The translations under genes and the position numbers were made by a program. 38,980 nucleotides of DNA from Actinomycetes bacterium (GTDB lineage Bacteria; Actinomycetota; Acidimicrobiia; Acidimicrobiales; Acidimicrobiaceae): contig JAJZBG010000021.1 of NCBI GenBank assembly GCA_021799035.1, positions 1 through 38,980 of the forward strand, in the 5' to 3' direction. How positions within the stretch are numbered: position 1 is the stretch's first letter; each line of letters opens with the position of its first letter. Of the stretch, positions 14,019-22,796 are shown piece by piece. The notes under the pieces are model-generated. The model did no database searches, was not told the DNA's origin, and saw nothing but the letters and a program-made list of their open reading frames with translations.

Positions 14019-15326
14019 TCCGATGTACGCCAGCACAGGACGCTCCGGCCAGGCAAGCTGCACTCCAAGAGCAACAGGCAGCCCCCAACCGAGCCCTCCA
14101 CCGCTCGTGTGAAAGTAATTCCCGGGTCTTAGCGGGTAGTTTGCCAACAGCGCCGGTGACGATCGAATCGACTCATCAACCACTGCTGTTTCAGAAGGAG
14201 CGATCCTTGCCAAGGCCCTAGACAGAAGACCAATGTTGCAAAGTGCCGAGGAATCCATCGCATGGTTGGCGCCTGTGCCGCCTGCTGCTCCGTTGTGAGC
14301 AGTTCTCCAGTTCTGGTAGACGTAGTTGTTTTGTGTTTCCCAACTTCCACGGCACAGTTCTTCGAGAACCGCTGCAACGCTCGCAACCAAGCCGATAGAG
14401 GGTTGATACAGCTTGCCCACCTCAGAGGGATTCCTGTGGATGTGAATGAGCTCGGCATTCGCGGGCACATCAGGCTGTTTCACTGGTGAAAACTCAACAG
14501 ACAGCCTGGGTCCCAGTGCAAATATCACATCTGCATCCTTGACCAAGGGATGATTGCTGCTGTACTCGCCGGCATAGTTCTTGAAGTTAGTGGCAACGTT
14601 CCAAGTGACCGCAGATCTCCGAGATTCTTGCAACACCGGTATGTTCCACAGCTCAGAGAACCTCTCGACAAGGACCGCAGCACCCGTTGCAGATACCTCG
14701 TCGCCTGCGATGCAGATTGGAGACCGCGCATTCAAAAGCTTCTTCGTGATCGCGCTCATCTGGTCCATAGACGGAGCAAAGCCCTCAGAAATCTGGCCAT
14801 TCTCTCTAATGTCGTTGCCAGTAATCTCCATGCCGAGCATGTCTTCTGGATAAGCCAAAAAAACTGGACCTGAAGGAGTGTTTTGGGCAATTTTTAAAGC
14901 CCGTCCCACCTCTTGAGGAATCTGGTCCGCTTTGACACCCTGCCAAGCCCACTTTGTTACAGGTCTGGCCCATTCAGGCAGGTCGGGACCCACGCAGAAA
15001 CCATCCCTGCCGAGGATCTCAGAGTGCTTGTGGGTTGCAATGGTAACCACCGGAGAGTTGTCCTTCCAGGCATTGAACAGGGCCGTCAACCCATTGCCCA
15101 CTCCCACTGTGGTATGCAGGTTGGCTACTGCCGGTCTGCCTGAAGCCCGAGCAAATCCGTCGGCCATGCCTACGACAATGCCTTCGTGCAAAGCGAGCAC
15201 ATAGTGCATCTCCGGGTAGTCGAGCAGTGCATCTAGCAATGGAGCTTCCGTGCTTCCCGGCAAACCGAAGATGTGAAAAATGCCGTTGCGCTGCAACGTT
15301 TCTATTAAAGCAGCCGCTGATCGCAA
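13686..15326 (-). CDS. Benzoylformate decarboxylase-like ThDP enzyme
   Basis: This 546-residue 2-oxoacid decarboxylase-like enzyme most resembles benzoylformate decarboxylase (MdlC): FGLPGSTEAPLL, then LHEGIVVGMADGFARASG, NLHTTVGVGNGL, and a C-terminal GGGLGWGLP followed by IGDGSLMF and ALWTAA with NNRKY for the Mg-diphosphate site. Numbered from the TTG at 15326, Ser25, Glu48 and His71 match Ser26, Glu47 and His70 of the Pseudomonas enzyme. No His is seen at the His281 position (the GPRLSVEFSPVKQP region), so the substrate or reaction may differ. The TTG is preferred over a GTG at 15359 because AGGAGAGG precedes it and the N-terminal length then fits MdlC. It is the last gene of the Mo-enzyme operon, and its 3' end is duplicated at 588-920. 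Confidence 0.87.
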   Translation of the reverse strand: MRSAAALIETLQRNGIFHIFGLPGSTEAPLLDALLDYPEMHYVLALHEGIVVGMADGFARASGRPAVANLHTTVGVGNGLTALFNAWKDNSPVVTIATHKHSEILGRDGFCVGPDLPEWARPVTKWAWQGVKADQIPQEVGRALKIAQNTPSGPVFLAYPEDMLGMEITGNDIRENGQISEGFAPSMDQMSAITKKLLNARSPICIAGDEVSATGAAVLVERFSELWNIPVLQESRRSAVTWNVATNFKNYAGEYSSNHPLVKDADVIFALGPRLSVEFSPVKQPDVPANAELIHIHRNPSEVGKLYQPSIGLVASVAAVLEELCRGSWETQNNYVYQNWRTAHNGAAGGTGANHAMDSSALCNIGLLSRALARIAPSETAVVDESIRSSPALLANYPLRPGNYFHTSGGGLGWGLPVALGVQLAWPERPVLAYIGDGSLMFTVQALWTAARENLPVKIVVPNNRKYLAVKAGLVAYKGQAVEKGRFMGVDLTPPNIDIVSLARGFGVEGRIVQSQSELDPALEWAFSHDGPALVDVLVEEDLGES

Positions 15327-15417
15327 GATTCCTCTCCTCTTTTCAATGGGTGATCGCACCCCAAAGACGCGCGAGACTTGTGCTAATCAAAGAACAGACC
15401 AGTTGGAAACCAAGATT

Positions 15418-16890
15418 TCAAGGCTGTGAGTTGTAGACGAAATTGACGTGTTTGAGTTCCGTGAATTCGTTCAGCCCATCGGTTCCGCGCGTTCTTCCAA
15501 CCCCGCTGTCTTTGGTCCCCCCGGATTCAATTTCTGGGAAGGTCTCGTAGTAAGTATTTACCCAAACGGTACCAGCTTGGATGCCCTGGGACATCCTCAT
15601 TGCCCGGTCGAGCCTGTTCGTCCAAACGGCACCCACGAGACCATAGTTCGTGTTGTTAGCGAGCTCCAGAGCCTCCTCCTCATTGGTGAAAGTCTGGACA
15701 CTCAGAACCGGCCCGAACAGCTCCTCTTGAGCGAGCTCGGAGTCCGGCTTTACATTGTCGAAAATGGTCGGTGCAATGAAGTGGCCGAGGTCCCTGCTGT
15801 CTCCTCTTAGTTGGAAGCCACCAGTCACTAGATCCGCGTCCTTGGCGCCACGCTCGCAAGCTTCGAGAACCGACTCCATCTGCGAGCCCGATATCATCGG
15901 TCCCATCTGAGTCTTCGGATCGATGCCATTTCCTACCACAAGCTGCTCGACTCTGCTCTTGAGAGCATCGACCAGCGAGTCGTGGATCGATCTCTCGACT
16001 ATTAAACGCGACGCGCACATGCAGAACTGGCCGGCAAAGACATACGCGTTGCGAAGCAAAGACGGGATTGCCCTTTCGATATCTGCGTCCTCGAAAACAA
16101 CAAAGGGAGACTTGCCGCCGAGCTCGAGATGCACTCTTTTGAGCTGCTTTGCAGCGATTTGATATACGCTCTTGCCCGTATCGGCACTGCCCGTCAAGAT
16201 TATCATCTTGACCTGACGATGCTCTGCTAAAGGAACTCCAACTGCATTTGCAGATCCCATCACAAGCGAAAGGACTCCCTCGGGCAACTCAGAAATACTG
16301 GAAAACAGCTTGAACATCTGCGCTACCACGCCAGAAGCAAGGCTGGGAGGCTTGACCACAATGACATTGCCAGCAGCAAGCGCGGGTGCAAGATCGCGCA
16401 CCAGAAGTATGATTGGTGCATTCCACGGGATGATCTGCGCAATTACTCCAACAGGCTCGCGAATTGTCATGCTGATCGAGTCCGGCCTGTTCAGCCTTGA
16501 ACGACCCACTACAGTGCGGGCCAGCGCCGAAGCATATCTCAGTGAGTCCACTGAAGCTCGGATCTCTCCGAAGGCATCTCCTATAGGCTTTCCTGTCTCA
16601 CGGGTGTCGAGAGTTGCAAGGTCAGAGATGTTGGCTTCAAGCACTGCCGCCATCTCCATGAGCACCCTGTACCTCAACAGTGGATCCTTTGCCCACCTGC
16701 TCTTAGAAAAGGCAAGCTGAGCCATCGTTACCGCCGAAGAGACATCTCTCTCATCGGAACTCGCACACCTTGCCACCAACTCCCCAGTGGCAGGATCGTA
16801 GGTCTCAAACAGCGTTCCTGAGTCAGCTGGCCGCCATTCTCCACCAATGAAGTTTTCAAATTCCTCTGCTTTCAAGGAAGCCTGAACCAT
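15418..16890 (-). CDS. NAD(P)-dependent aldehyde dehydrogenase
   Basis: This 490-residue aldehyde dehydrogenase would oxidise an aldehyde to its acid, plausibly the product of the ThDP decarboxylase encoded next. Catalytic residues are in place: Asn157 (IIPWNAP), Lys180 (VVKPP), Glu256 (LELGGKSP) and nucleophile Cys290 (AGQFCMCASR). GSADTGK is the cofactor-binding turn. The C-terminal part has the oligomerisation segment ending GVGRTRGTDGLNEFTELKHV. Similarity is to the benzaldehyde/betaine aldehyde class; the exact substrate is not readable. It lies 42 bases after the Mo-enzyme gene and 91 bases before the ThDP gene, so it is probably in the same operon. Confidence 0.92.
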   Translation of the reverse strand: MVQASLKAEEFENFIGGEWRPADSGTLFETYDPATGELVARCASSDERDVSSAVTMAQLAFSKSRWAKDPLLRYRVLMEMAAVLEANISDLATLDTRETGKPIGDAFGEIRASVDSLRYASALARTVVGRSRLNRPDSISMTIREPVGVIAQIIPWNAPIILLVRDLAPALAAGNVIVVKPPSLASGVVAQMFKLFSSISELPEGVLSLVMGSANAVGVPLAEHRQVKMIILTGSADTGKSVYQIAAKQLKRVHLELGGKSPFVVFEDADIERAIPSLLRNAYVFAGQFCMCASRLIVERSIHDSLVDALKSRVEQLVVGNGIDPKTQMGPMISGSQMESVLEACERGAKDADLVTGGFQLRGDSRDLGHFIAPTIFDNVKPDSELAQEELFGPVLSVQTFTNEEEALELANNTNYGLVGAVWTNRLDRAMRMSQGIQAGTVWVNTYYETFPEIESGGTKDSGVGRTRGTDGLNEFTELKHVNFVYNSQP

Positions 16891-16932
16891 CTCACCCGTT
16901 CTCCCTTCGTGATCCGAGCTTTGCAGTGCTTC

Positions 16933-19551
16933 TTAGTTCTTGGTGATCTTCACCCGGACGCAGACATCCATGTTCAAGTTGACAGGGTCCATGTGATCTA
17001 GATCGATTTCGAGCAGCTCGTTGAAACGGACTCCCTTGCCCTTGGCAATGGGCTGTGAGCTTGTCATGTGCCCACCGCAGCCACCTATGCCCACGGCATC
17101 GGGATGGATGGTATCTGTCAGTGCTACGCGCCCAACCGCTTTGCGCCCGGTCGGGGAATGCATCGTCACCTCGTCACCGCTCTTGAGCCCCTTGCGCTCC
17201 GCCGTGGCTCTATTCATCGCGATTGTGTAACTGAGCGGGTGCTTCTCCGCCACCTCGTTCAGCCAGGGATTCTCGTAGGTGAAAGAGTTGGTGTGAAGAA
17301 CATCGCGGTAATAGAAGGCAGACAGGTCGTACTCGGGTGGATCGTCAGGGTGGCACTCGACCCACTCCGGCAATGGCTCCCACCTAGACCAATCGACCCG
17401 ATGGGCGAAGTTGTGCTCTTCGAAGAGCTTCCTCTGCTTCTCTCCCATCGTCTTCAGGCCTTCGTAGAATATCGGAACCCTGGCCGTGACGTGGTGGCGC
17501 CAGTAGACTTCGCTGGGCTTCTTTGGCCATGTGATGACGCCGTTCTCCTTGAACCATTCGAGGTTGCGGTCCTCGCCGAAGACGCTCTTGAGCCGACGAT
17601 CGCATATGTCGACCCATGAGTACTTCTTGTCGGGCTCTAGCAGCCACGGATCTCTCAAGAGGTACCGCTTGTTGAGAACAGCGTGATATTGGTTTCCGAA
17701 TCCAAGCTCGTACGCCCACTTCAGAAGGACCTCTTGAAAGTCTCTGCGCTCGCCGAAAGGCTCCACAACAGGCTGGCGAATCGGCCATCCCCACTCGCCC
17801 ATTCCTGCAGGGTGATCGTGAAGTGGAGGAAATTGGGGGGCAACATCAAAGCGTTCCATGTATTCGGTGTCAGGCAGCACGATATCGCATAGCTCCGAAA
17901 ACTCCGAGATAAAAAGATCGAAAGATACCATGAAAGGAATCGTCTTGAGCGCCTCGACAGCAGTCTGTGGGTTCCCGACCGTGAGCACGGGGTTGGCGCC
18001 CACGTTGATCATTATCTCTGGACGGTACCCGACACCGAAAGCGTTCCAAATCTCTTCTCGATCAGAAGCGGCCATGAAGCCTGTGCCCACGGTAAGCGGC
18101 CAAGCGTCTTCCATGGTCAGTGAATTCACCTTGGGATCATTGGCAGGGAACGGCTTGTGTGCTTTGATCCAGAGTCCAGTCTCCATAAGGCCGTCAGTGC
18201 TGGTGAACGGCTCATAGCGTGGGACCGAAGTCTCCGGGAAGCCCTGCATTGCCGGATTGAAGCCCAGTGCACCTCCAGGAAGATCTGATGCGCCAACAAC
18301 CTGGTTCAGCAATTCGATCGCTAAACAGTTCCAGGTGCTGTTTCTGTGGCCTTGAGACCCACGGAAGTAGATTGCAGCCACCGGCCTGAGTGGCATTGTC
18401 TGACCTTCGATCTCAATGGTGGAGCCGATGCGCGCTTGAGTGGCGAACTCGGTAGCTACCCGCCTGACTGTTTCAGCCGGGATCGTCGTCACCTGTTCGG
18501 CAAACTCGGGAGTGTACTTTCGCACGTGATCTTTGATCAGGTTGAATGCGGGTTGGGCTTGAATGCCATTGACCGAATAGGTCCCAAGCAGGGAAATGTC
18601 CGAGGTGTTCACAGGCATGTCATATGGCACTGCCGCGTTCTTGTTTGTATCCCATACAAGAGGCTTGTTCGTTGCTGGATCGCGTAGATAGTGGCTGTCG
18701 GGACCGATGAGGTACCCTGCGTTGGTCTTCGCCTTCAGGTACTCGCCGTCCCACACTCCTAATTCGTTCAAGATGACATTCACCATCGAGAGCGCGAATG
18801 CAGCATCTGTTCCGACCCTGATCGGCACCCACTCAGTCGCCTTGCTGGCTGCGAAGTTGCACATGGGGTCCACAACAACGAGGCGCATTCCACGTGCCCT
18901 TGCGTCAGCAGCCAGTTGCGCGTTCGAATTCGACGAGTGGCCTGCGCCGTGCCCCTTCGAGGCGCCAAAGTATATGGCATAGTTGCAGTTGTGAAAGTCA
19001 GGCACCAGTGACCAGGATGCGTGGAAAAGACCGCCGATGAGGTGAGCTCCGTTGCCGCAGTGGACTCCTCCACCCGCGTCCCAGCTATTCGGGGAGCCGA
19101 ATGCCGACGACCAGATTCCTGCCTCTCGAGTCGTAGCTATCGTGGTGGTTCTGAGAAGCACAAGCTTTCTCGGGTCATCCTCGTGCACAGCCCTTAGCTT
19201 TTCCAAGATGATCGTCTCCGCCTCATCCCATGAGATCGGCTTCCACTTGGGATCGACACCGAGACCCTTCTCTGGGTTGGTGCGCATGAGCGGCGTGTTG
19301 ACGCGGTTGGGGTCATAGTGCATCATGATCCCAGCCACCCCCTTGGGGCACAATCGCCCGGATCCTATGGGGCTATCTGGATTGCCTTCGATCTTGACGA
19401 TTACGCCGTTTTTGACTTTTGCGACTATCGAGCACTGCGCGTAGCAGAGTCCGCATGCCGATGCCTTCCATTCATAGTCTTTGCCCGAATCCGATCCATT
19501 CTTGCTTGCAACGGAAAGCGCATGACTTGACTTATCCAACTTGATTGACAC
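16933..19551 (-). CDS. Mo/W-bis-MGD oxidoreductase catalytic subunit
   Basis: This 872-residue member of the DMSO-reductase superfamily binds a 4Fe-4S cluster through Cys33-x2-Cys36-x3-Cys40-x27-Cys68 (ACGLCYAQC then GRLCPKG). Cys165 in GGGVHCGNGAH is the likely metal ligand, as in the formate dehydrogenase/thiosulfate reductase/acetylene hydratase groups. The C-terminal cofactor-binding beta-barrel includes AMNRATAERKGLKSGDEV. No twin-arginine signal precedes the cluster motif, so the subunit should stay in the cytoplasm, unlike PsrA/PhsA. The start is a GTG with GGGGGAG 7 bases upstream. It shares an operon with a four-cluster ferredoxin and an NrfD anchor; FdhD is encoded 8.5 kb away. The substrate is unknown; reductase, dehydrogenase or hydratase roles are all open. 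Confidence 0.9.
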   Translation of the reverse strand: MSIKLDKSSHALSVASKNGSDSGKDYEWKASACGLCYAQCSIVAKVKNGVIVKIEGNPDSPIGSGRLCPKGVAGIMMHYDPNRVNTPLMRTNPEKGLGVDPKWKPISWDEAETIILEKLRAVHEDDPRKLVLLRTTTIATTREAGIWSSAFGSPNSWDAGGGVHCGNGAHLIGGLFHASWSLVPDFHNCNYAIYFGASKGHGAGHSSNSNAQLAADARARGMRLVVVDPMCNFAASKATEWVPIRVGTDAAFALSMVNVILNELGVWDGEYLKAKTNAGYLIGPDSHYLRDPATNKPLVWDTNKNAAVPYDMPVNTSDISLLGTYSVNGIQAQPAFNLIKDHVRKYTPEFAEQVTTIPAETVRRVATEFATQARIGSTIEIEGQTMPLRPVAAIYFRGSQGHRNSTWNCLAIELLNQVVGASDLPGGALGFNPAMQGFPETSVPRYEPFTSTDGLMETGLWIKAHKPFPANDPKVNSLTMEDAWPLTVGTGFMAASDREEIWNAFGVGYRPEIMINVGANPVLTVGNPQTAVEALKTIPFMVSFDLFISEFSELCDIVLPDTEYMERFDVAPQFPPLHDHPAGMGEWGWPIRQPVVEPFGERRDFQEVLLKWAYELGFGNQYHAVLNKRYLLRDPWLLEPDKKYSWVDICDRRLKSVFGEDRNLEWFKENGVITWPKKPSEVYWRHHVTARVPIFYEGLKTMGEKQRKLFEEHNFAHRVDWSRWEPLPEWVECHPDDPPEYDLSAFYYRDVLHTNSFTYENPWLNEVAEKHPLSYTIAMNRATAERKGLKSGDEVTMHSPTGRKAVGRVALTDTIHPDAVGIGGCGGHMTSSQPIAKGKGVRFNELLEIDLDHMDPVNLNMDVCVRVKITKN

Positions 19552-19637
19552 AGCTTCACTCCCCCTTGAATATCACGGGCACATCGTGCGTCGTGACGTC
19601 AACGCTCTACAGAGAACGAGGTTGGCACTGGGCGCGG

Positions 19638-20537
19638 TCAAATCTCCGGCCTAATCGTGAAGCGGACACCAAGCTCCACGACACCGCGAGTGCCGACATA
19701 GAGGATCACGCGCCGAAGCATGAAACCTCCGAACAGAACGCCAATATCGCCCACAAAGAGCAAATAATTGTTTGCGGCCCCACTGGTCGCACTGCTTATT
19801 GCGATGAGAACCAGTGGACCTAGGATTCCTGCGCCGAGGATTCCAGCCCAGAACCCGTATCTGAGATCCCCCTTGGTCAACATGTCCGCAGCGCTCTTGG
19901 ACCGACTTCTCGACAGGTTGACAAAGAAGTAAAGCATCACAATCTCAATTGCCAGAAGTACCGCATGCGCCCATCTGAGGTTGGAAATGGCCGTCTGAAA
20001 GGCGCTGACCATTGATGAACTTGAGGCATTTGTGACCAGTCCACCCACATCAAGCAATGCAATCCCGGTTGACAGCGCCGAGGTCAAAAAGATCATGGGC
20101 AGAAGGGAATTGTTCCAGAGTGGCCGCGAAAGCATGGTCCCAAGCAACACTCCGGTGTAGGTTGCAACTGCAATGGCCAGAGCCATCGATATCCACACCA
20201 AGACGGTTGGAGTCCCGGTGGCAATTGTTATGAGCGCCACAAGGCAGAAGGTGGTAAGTATCACCGCTCCTCGTGATAGCCAGGAGTGCGCCACGTTCAT
20301 CATCACGCGCAGAAATCTCATCGGCTTTCCGAGGTCCCAAATTAGAAAACATGCCGACAAAGCGGTCACGACGACGCCGAGCCACATCCCACGGATAGCC
20401 ACTCCACTTTCTGTGAACTTCGGTACCAGTTTCAGGTATCCGCTGAAAGCAAAAGCTCCCGCTCCCATTCCAGCTCCAAAAAGGTAGGCTGCAATCTTCC
20501 ATCCCCAGACTGTCTGGTTCATCTGTGTAGTACTCAT
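19638..20537 (-). CDS. NrfD/PsrC-like membrane anchor subunit
   Basis: This 299-residue polytopic membrane protein has about eight to nine hydrophobic segments and matches the NrfD/PsrC quinone-interacting family (YLFGAGMGAGAFAFSGYLKL near the N-terminus, then WDLGKPMRFLRV, a hallmark of the family). It would pass electrons between the membrane quinone pool and the ferredoxin subunit. Its ATG overlaps the TGA of the ferredoxin gene (ATGA), indicating translational coupling. The gap to the Mo-enzyme gene is 86 bases. Confidence 0.9.
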   Translation of the reverse strand: MSTTQMNQTVWGWKIAAYLFGAGMGAGAFAFSGYLKLVPKFTESGVAIRGMWLGVVVTALSACFLIWDLGKPMRFLRVMMNVAHSWLSRGAVILTTFCLVALITIATGTPTVLVWISMALAIAVATYTGVLLGTMLSRPLWNNSLLPMIFLTSALSTGIALLDVGGLVTNASSSSMVSAFQTAISNLRWAHAVLLAIEIVMLYFFVNLSRSRSKSAADMLTKGDLRYGFWAGILGAGILGPLVLIAISSATSGAANNYLLFVGDIGVLFGGFMLRRVILYVGTRGVVELGVRFTIRPEI

Positions 20538-21352
20538 GGGAGATTCGCACCTTCTCTGGCAACGCTCGAACCGCCGCCGTCTGCTAGATCTTCATTACTT
20601 TGTGGCATTCCGGCTGCCGCAGCCGTGTAGGCATTTGACCGGTTAGGCAAGCCACCGCTGAGGGCGACCGCGGTTCGTCCAGGTGCAAGATAAAAGACCC
20701 TGGGATCGAGCCCTGTCTCCGGCTTCAGCTGCACTACCTGGCCCGAACTCACGAGCTTGTGGACCTCAGAATTTGGATCATTGAGGTCACCGAATGTTCG
20801 TGCATTGGCCCAGCAATTGATGACGCACGCTGGAGTGGCCTCTCGATCGACGCCTGGAACAAGCCCTTTGCTCAGTCCCTCGTCGATGCGGTGTGCGCAG
20901 AAGTCGCATTTGGACACCGTCCCAACCTGAAAGTTTGAGTAGCCCTGTTCTTCATATGGCGTGATGTAGCCGGGGAAATAGGTGCGCTTCTCCTCAAGGA
21001 TGTACCTGGCGCCGTAAGGGCATGCGATCATGCATGACTTACAACCAATGCATTTGTCGGCATCGACAGTTACGATCCCGTCTTTTCTTTGCGAAGAAGC
21101 TCCCGTCGGGCATACTCTTACGCATTCAGGCCCTTCACACTGCATGCACCCGACGGGTATCGCGTGCCTTCGCGATTGCGGATAGCTGCCGACCTCTAGA
21201 AACTCCACCCTCGACCAGGTAATCCCAGGCGGTGTGAAGTTTTCTGCCTTGCAGGCCAGTTGACACCCAGCACACCCTGTACATCTGGTCAGATCGATGA
21301 CCATAGCCCAGCGCTTGTCGGGCTGATCACTCTTGCGAAAAGGGTTCTTCAC
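20534..21352 (-). CDS. Four-cluster 4Fe-4S ferredoxin subunit (NrfC/PsrB-like)
   Basis: This protein of about 272 residues carries electrons between the Mo/W subunit and the NrfD anchor. Cysteine motifs for four 4Fe-4S clusters are visible: CTGCAGCQLAC, CMQCEGPECVRVCP, CIGCKSCMIACP and CDFCAHR with a later CVINC. This order is typical of PsrB/NrfC/TtrB subunits. No Tat signal is visible, consistent with a cytoplasmic complex. The GTG at 21352 is chosen because GGGGGG lies 9 bases upstream. The longer frame opening at 21454 overlaps a TTGACA/TATAGC promoter and is unlikely to be translated. It is the first gene of the five-gene operon reaching 13686. Confidence 0.9.
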   Translation of the reverse strand: MKNPFRKSDQPDKRWAMVIDLTRCTGCAGCQLACKAENFTPPGITWSRVEFLEVGSYPQSRRHAIPVGCMQCEGPECVRVCPTGASSQRKDGIVTVDADKCIGCKSCMIACPYGARYILEEKRTYFPGYITPYEEQGYSNFQVGTVSKCDFCAHRIDEGLSKGLVPGVDREATPACVINCWANARTFGDLNDPNSEVHKLVSSGQVVQLKPETGLDPRVFYLAPGRTAVALSGGLPNRSNAYTAAAAGMPQSNEDLADGGGSSVAREGANLP

Positions 21353-21398
21353 TGGATTGTTCCCCCCGATCTTCCCCCGCGGAAATCGTAGATTTAAT

Positions 21399-21426
21399 GC
21401 TATATCGATGCACTTAACGTTGTCAA
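21399..21426 (-). promoter_or_regulatory. Promoter of the Mo-enzyme operon
   Basis: Reading leftward, TTGACA (21426-21421), a 16-base spacer and TATAGC (21404-21399) lie about 45 bases before the GTG at 21352. Fourteen bases after the -10 box is an imperfect dyad TTCC-N5-GGAA (21384-21372), positioned like the operators at 9808 and 12462 but with inverted arms, so it may be unrelated. Confidence 0.6.
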
Positions 21427-21764
21427 ACTCACTACATGAATGGGAACCAGCCATCAGCAGCTACATCGGGAAGATGGAGATCTAAGCAACCAGCTGGAAC
21501 ATCTGATGATCATCACCCAGTTCCACCAGGCATTCTCGTCACATTGGCCACAGCACAGAAGCATTCAGACATTCCGCACAGGACTGCACGACGCAGACTC
21601 TGACTGCCGCGTTTCCAAAGGGATGGCCTCCTTGCGAGACGTCTCCAGGGGGACCCGTGAGTCTGGTCAGTCGAGACGCTGATCCACCCCCTCAGACGCC
21701 GAAAGGCCTCTATCGAGAACAATTTCAAGCCCTTTAGCTAAGAAAGATATTTCAGAGCGAAACT
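21427..21764. other. Intergenic region between second importer and Mo-enzyme operon
   Basis: No gene seen. Short ORFs on both strands lack ribosome sites and family resemblance. No convincing terminator for the upstream LivM gene (ending at 21765) was found, so the importer operon might read through into the Mo-enzyme operon. Confidence 0.5.
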
Positions 21765-22796
21765 CTATTGCTCATGCGCCGACTTCAAGCTCGTCTGTGC
21801 CTGTGAGCCGTCGGTTACTAGAGCCGTCCCTCTCCGGCCAATCAAAGACGACAGCAAGACATCAAGCTTGAGACGATCCCAACTGATCAGCATCACAACA
21901 ACGAGCAGGAGCCCGTAGGCAAAAAGTTCAAGAGTCCCCGGATTCATGCCAGTGAAATGCGCGCTGAGATCTGTCAGACCCTGGCCGAGAAAGCTTACGA
22001 CGACCGCGCCGACTACCGCACCCGACAGGCCCATTCCGCCGATGGCAGCCATCAGCAGGAACTGTATCGAGGCGCTGACACCGAATGGCTCTGAAGAAAT
22101 GTAGCTCAGATATGGCGCATACAGTGCTCCCGCCAAAGCTGCAATAGCAGCGCTGATTGCGAAAACCTGGAGCTTGTACCGGAGCACGCCAACGCCGAGC
22201 GAGGAAGCTGCCACCTCATCATCTCGTATGGCATGCAAAGCCATTCCGGCTGGGCTTCGCAGCATGAAATGAAAGCCGATCATGCAAATGACCACGATTG
22301 CCCAAATGACGTAGGCGGAAAAGACCGGGCTGGAAGAGGAAAAAGAATGACCCAAAAAAGACAGAACTGGAATTCCAGAAATACCTACAGCGCCGCCGGT
22401 GAGTTGAGACTGCCCCATGACCGCACTGACCACATAGCCGAAAGCTAATGTGCCAAGAGCAAGGAAGTGGCCGCTTAGCCGGAAAATCGCCCCACCAATC
22501 AGCAAGCTCACCACCGCGGCAAGAATCACTCCAACCGCCATGGAAGCAGGCATAGGCCAGTGGTCTTTTCCACTCAGTATTGCAACTGAATACGCCCCAA
22601 TGCCAAAAAAAGCTGCTTGACCAATCGAGATTTGACCGGTGTAGCCCATGAGCAAACACAAGCCAAGCACAATGAGCGCGTCAAAGCCTGAGAACATCCA
22701 GACTGTCGTGTTGCCGCTGCCCAATACGAGCGGAGCCACCAGCGAGCAAACGACAACAGCGGCAGTAGTGAGCCAGAAACGCTTTCCACTTTTCAT
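21765..22796 (-). CDS. livM: LivM-type ABC transporter permease
   Basis: This 343-residue LivM-like membrane permease, the second of the importer, has the family segments LLMGYTGQISIGQAAFFGIGAY, RLSGHFLALGTLAFGY and the cytoplasmic loop HAIRDDEVAASSLGV. The ATG at 22796 overlaps the LivH stop (ATGA) with GGAG 6 bases upstream; a TTG at 22808 is in frame but less likely. It is the last gene of the second importer operon. Unlike the first importer, its LivG is a separate protein. Confidence 0.92.
   Translation of the reverse strand: MKSGKRFWLTTAAVVVCSLVAPLVLGSGNTTVWMFSGFDALIVLGLCLLMGYTGQISIGQAAFFGIGAYSVAILSGKDHWPMPASMAVGVILAAVVSLLIGGAIFRLSGHFLALGTLAFGYVVSAVMGQSQLTGGAVGISGIPVLSFLGHSFSSSSPVFSAYVIWAIVVICMIGFHFMLRSPAGMALHAIRDDEVAASSLGVGVLRYKLQVFAISAAIAALAGALYAPYLSYISSEPFGVSASIQFLLMAAIGGMGLSGAVVGAVVVSFLGQGLTDLSAHFTGMNPGTLELFAYGLLLVVVMLISWDRLKLDVLLSSLIGRRGTALVTDGSQAQTSLKSAHEQ

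Noticed and set aside
21372-21384. TTCC-N5-GGAA dyad as a third copy of the GGAAT operator
   Set aside because: The arms are in the opposite order, the offset is 14 rather than 13 and the sequence is G-rich because it lies near the ribosome site. It is too weak to group with the other two.
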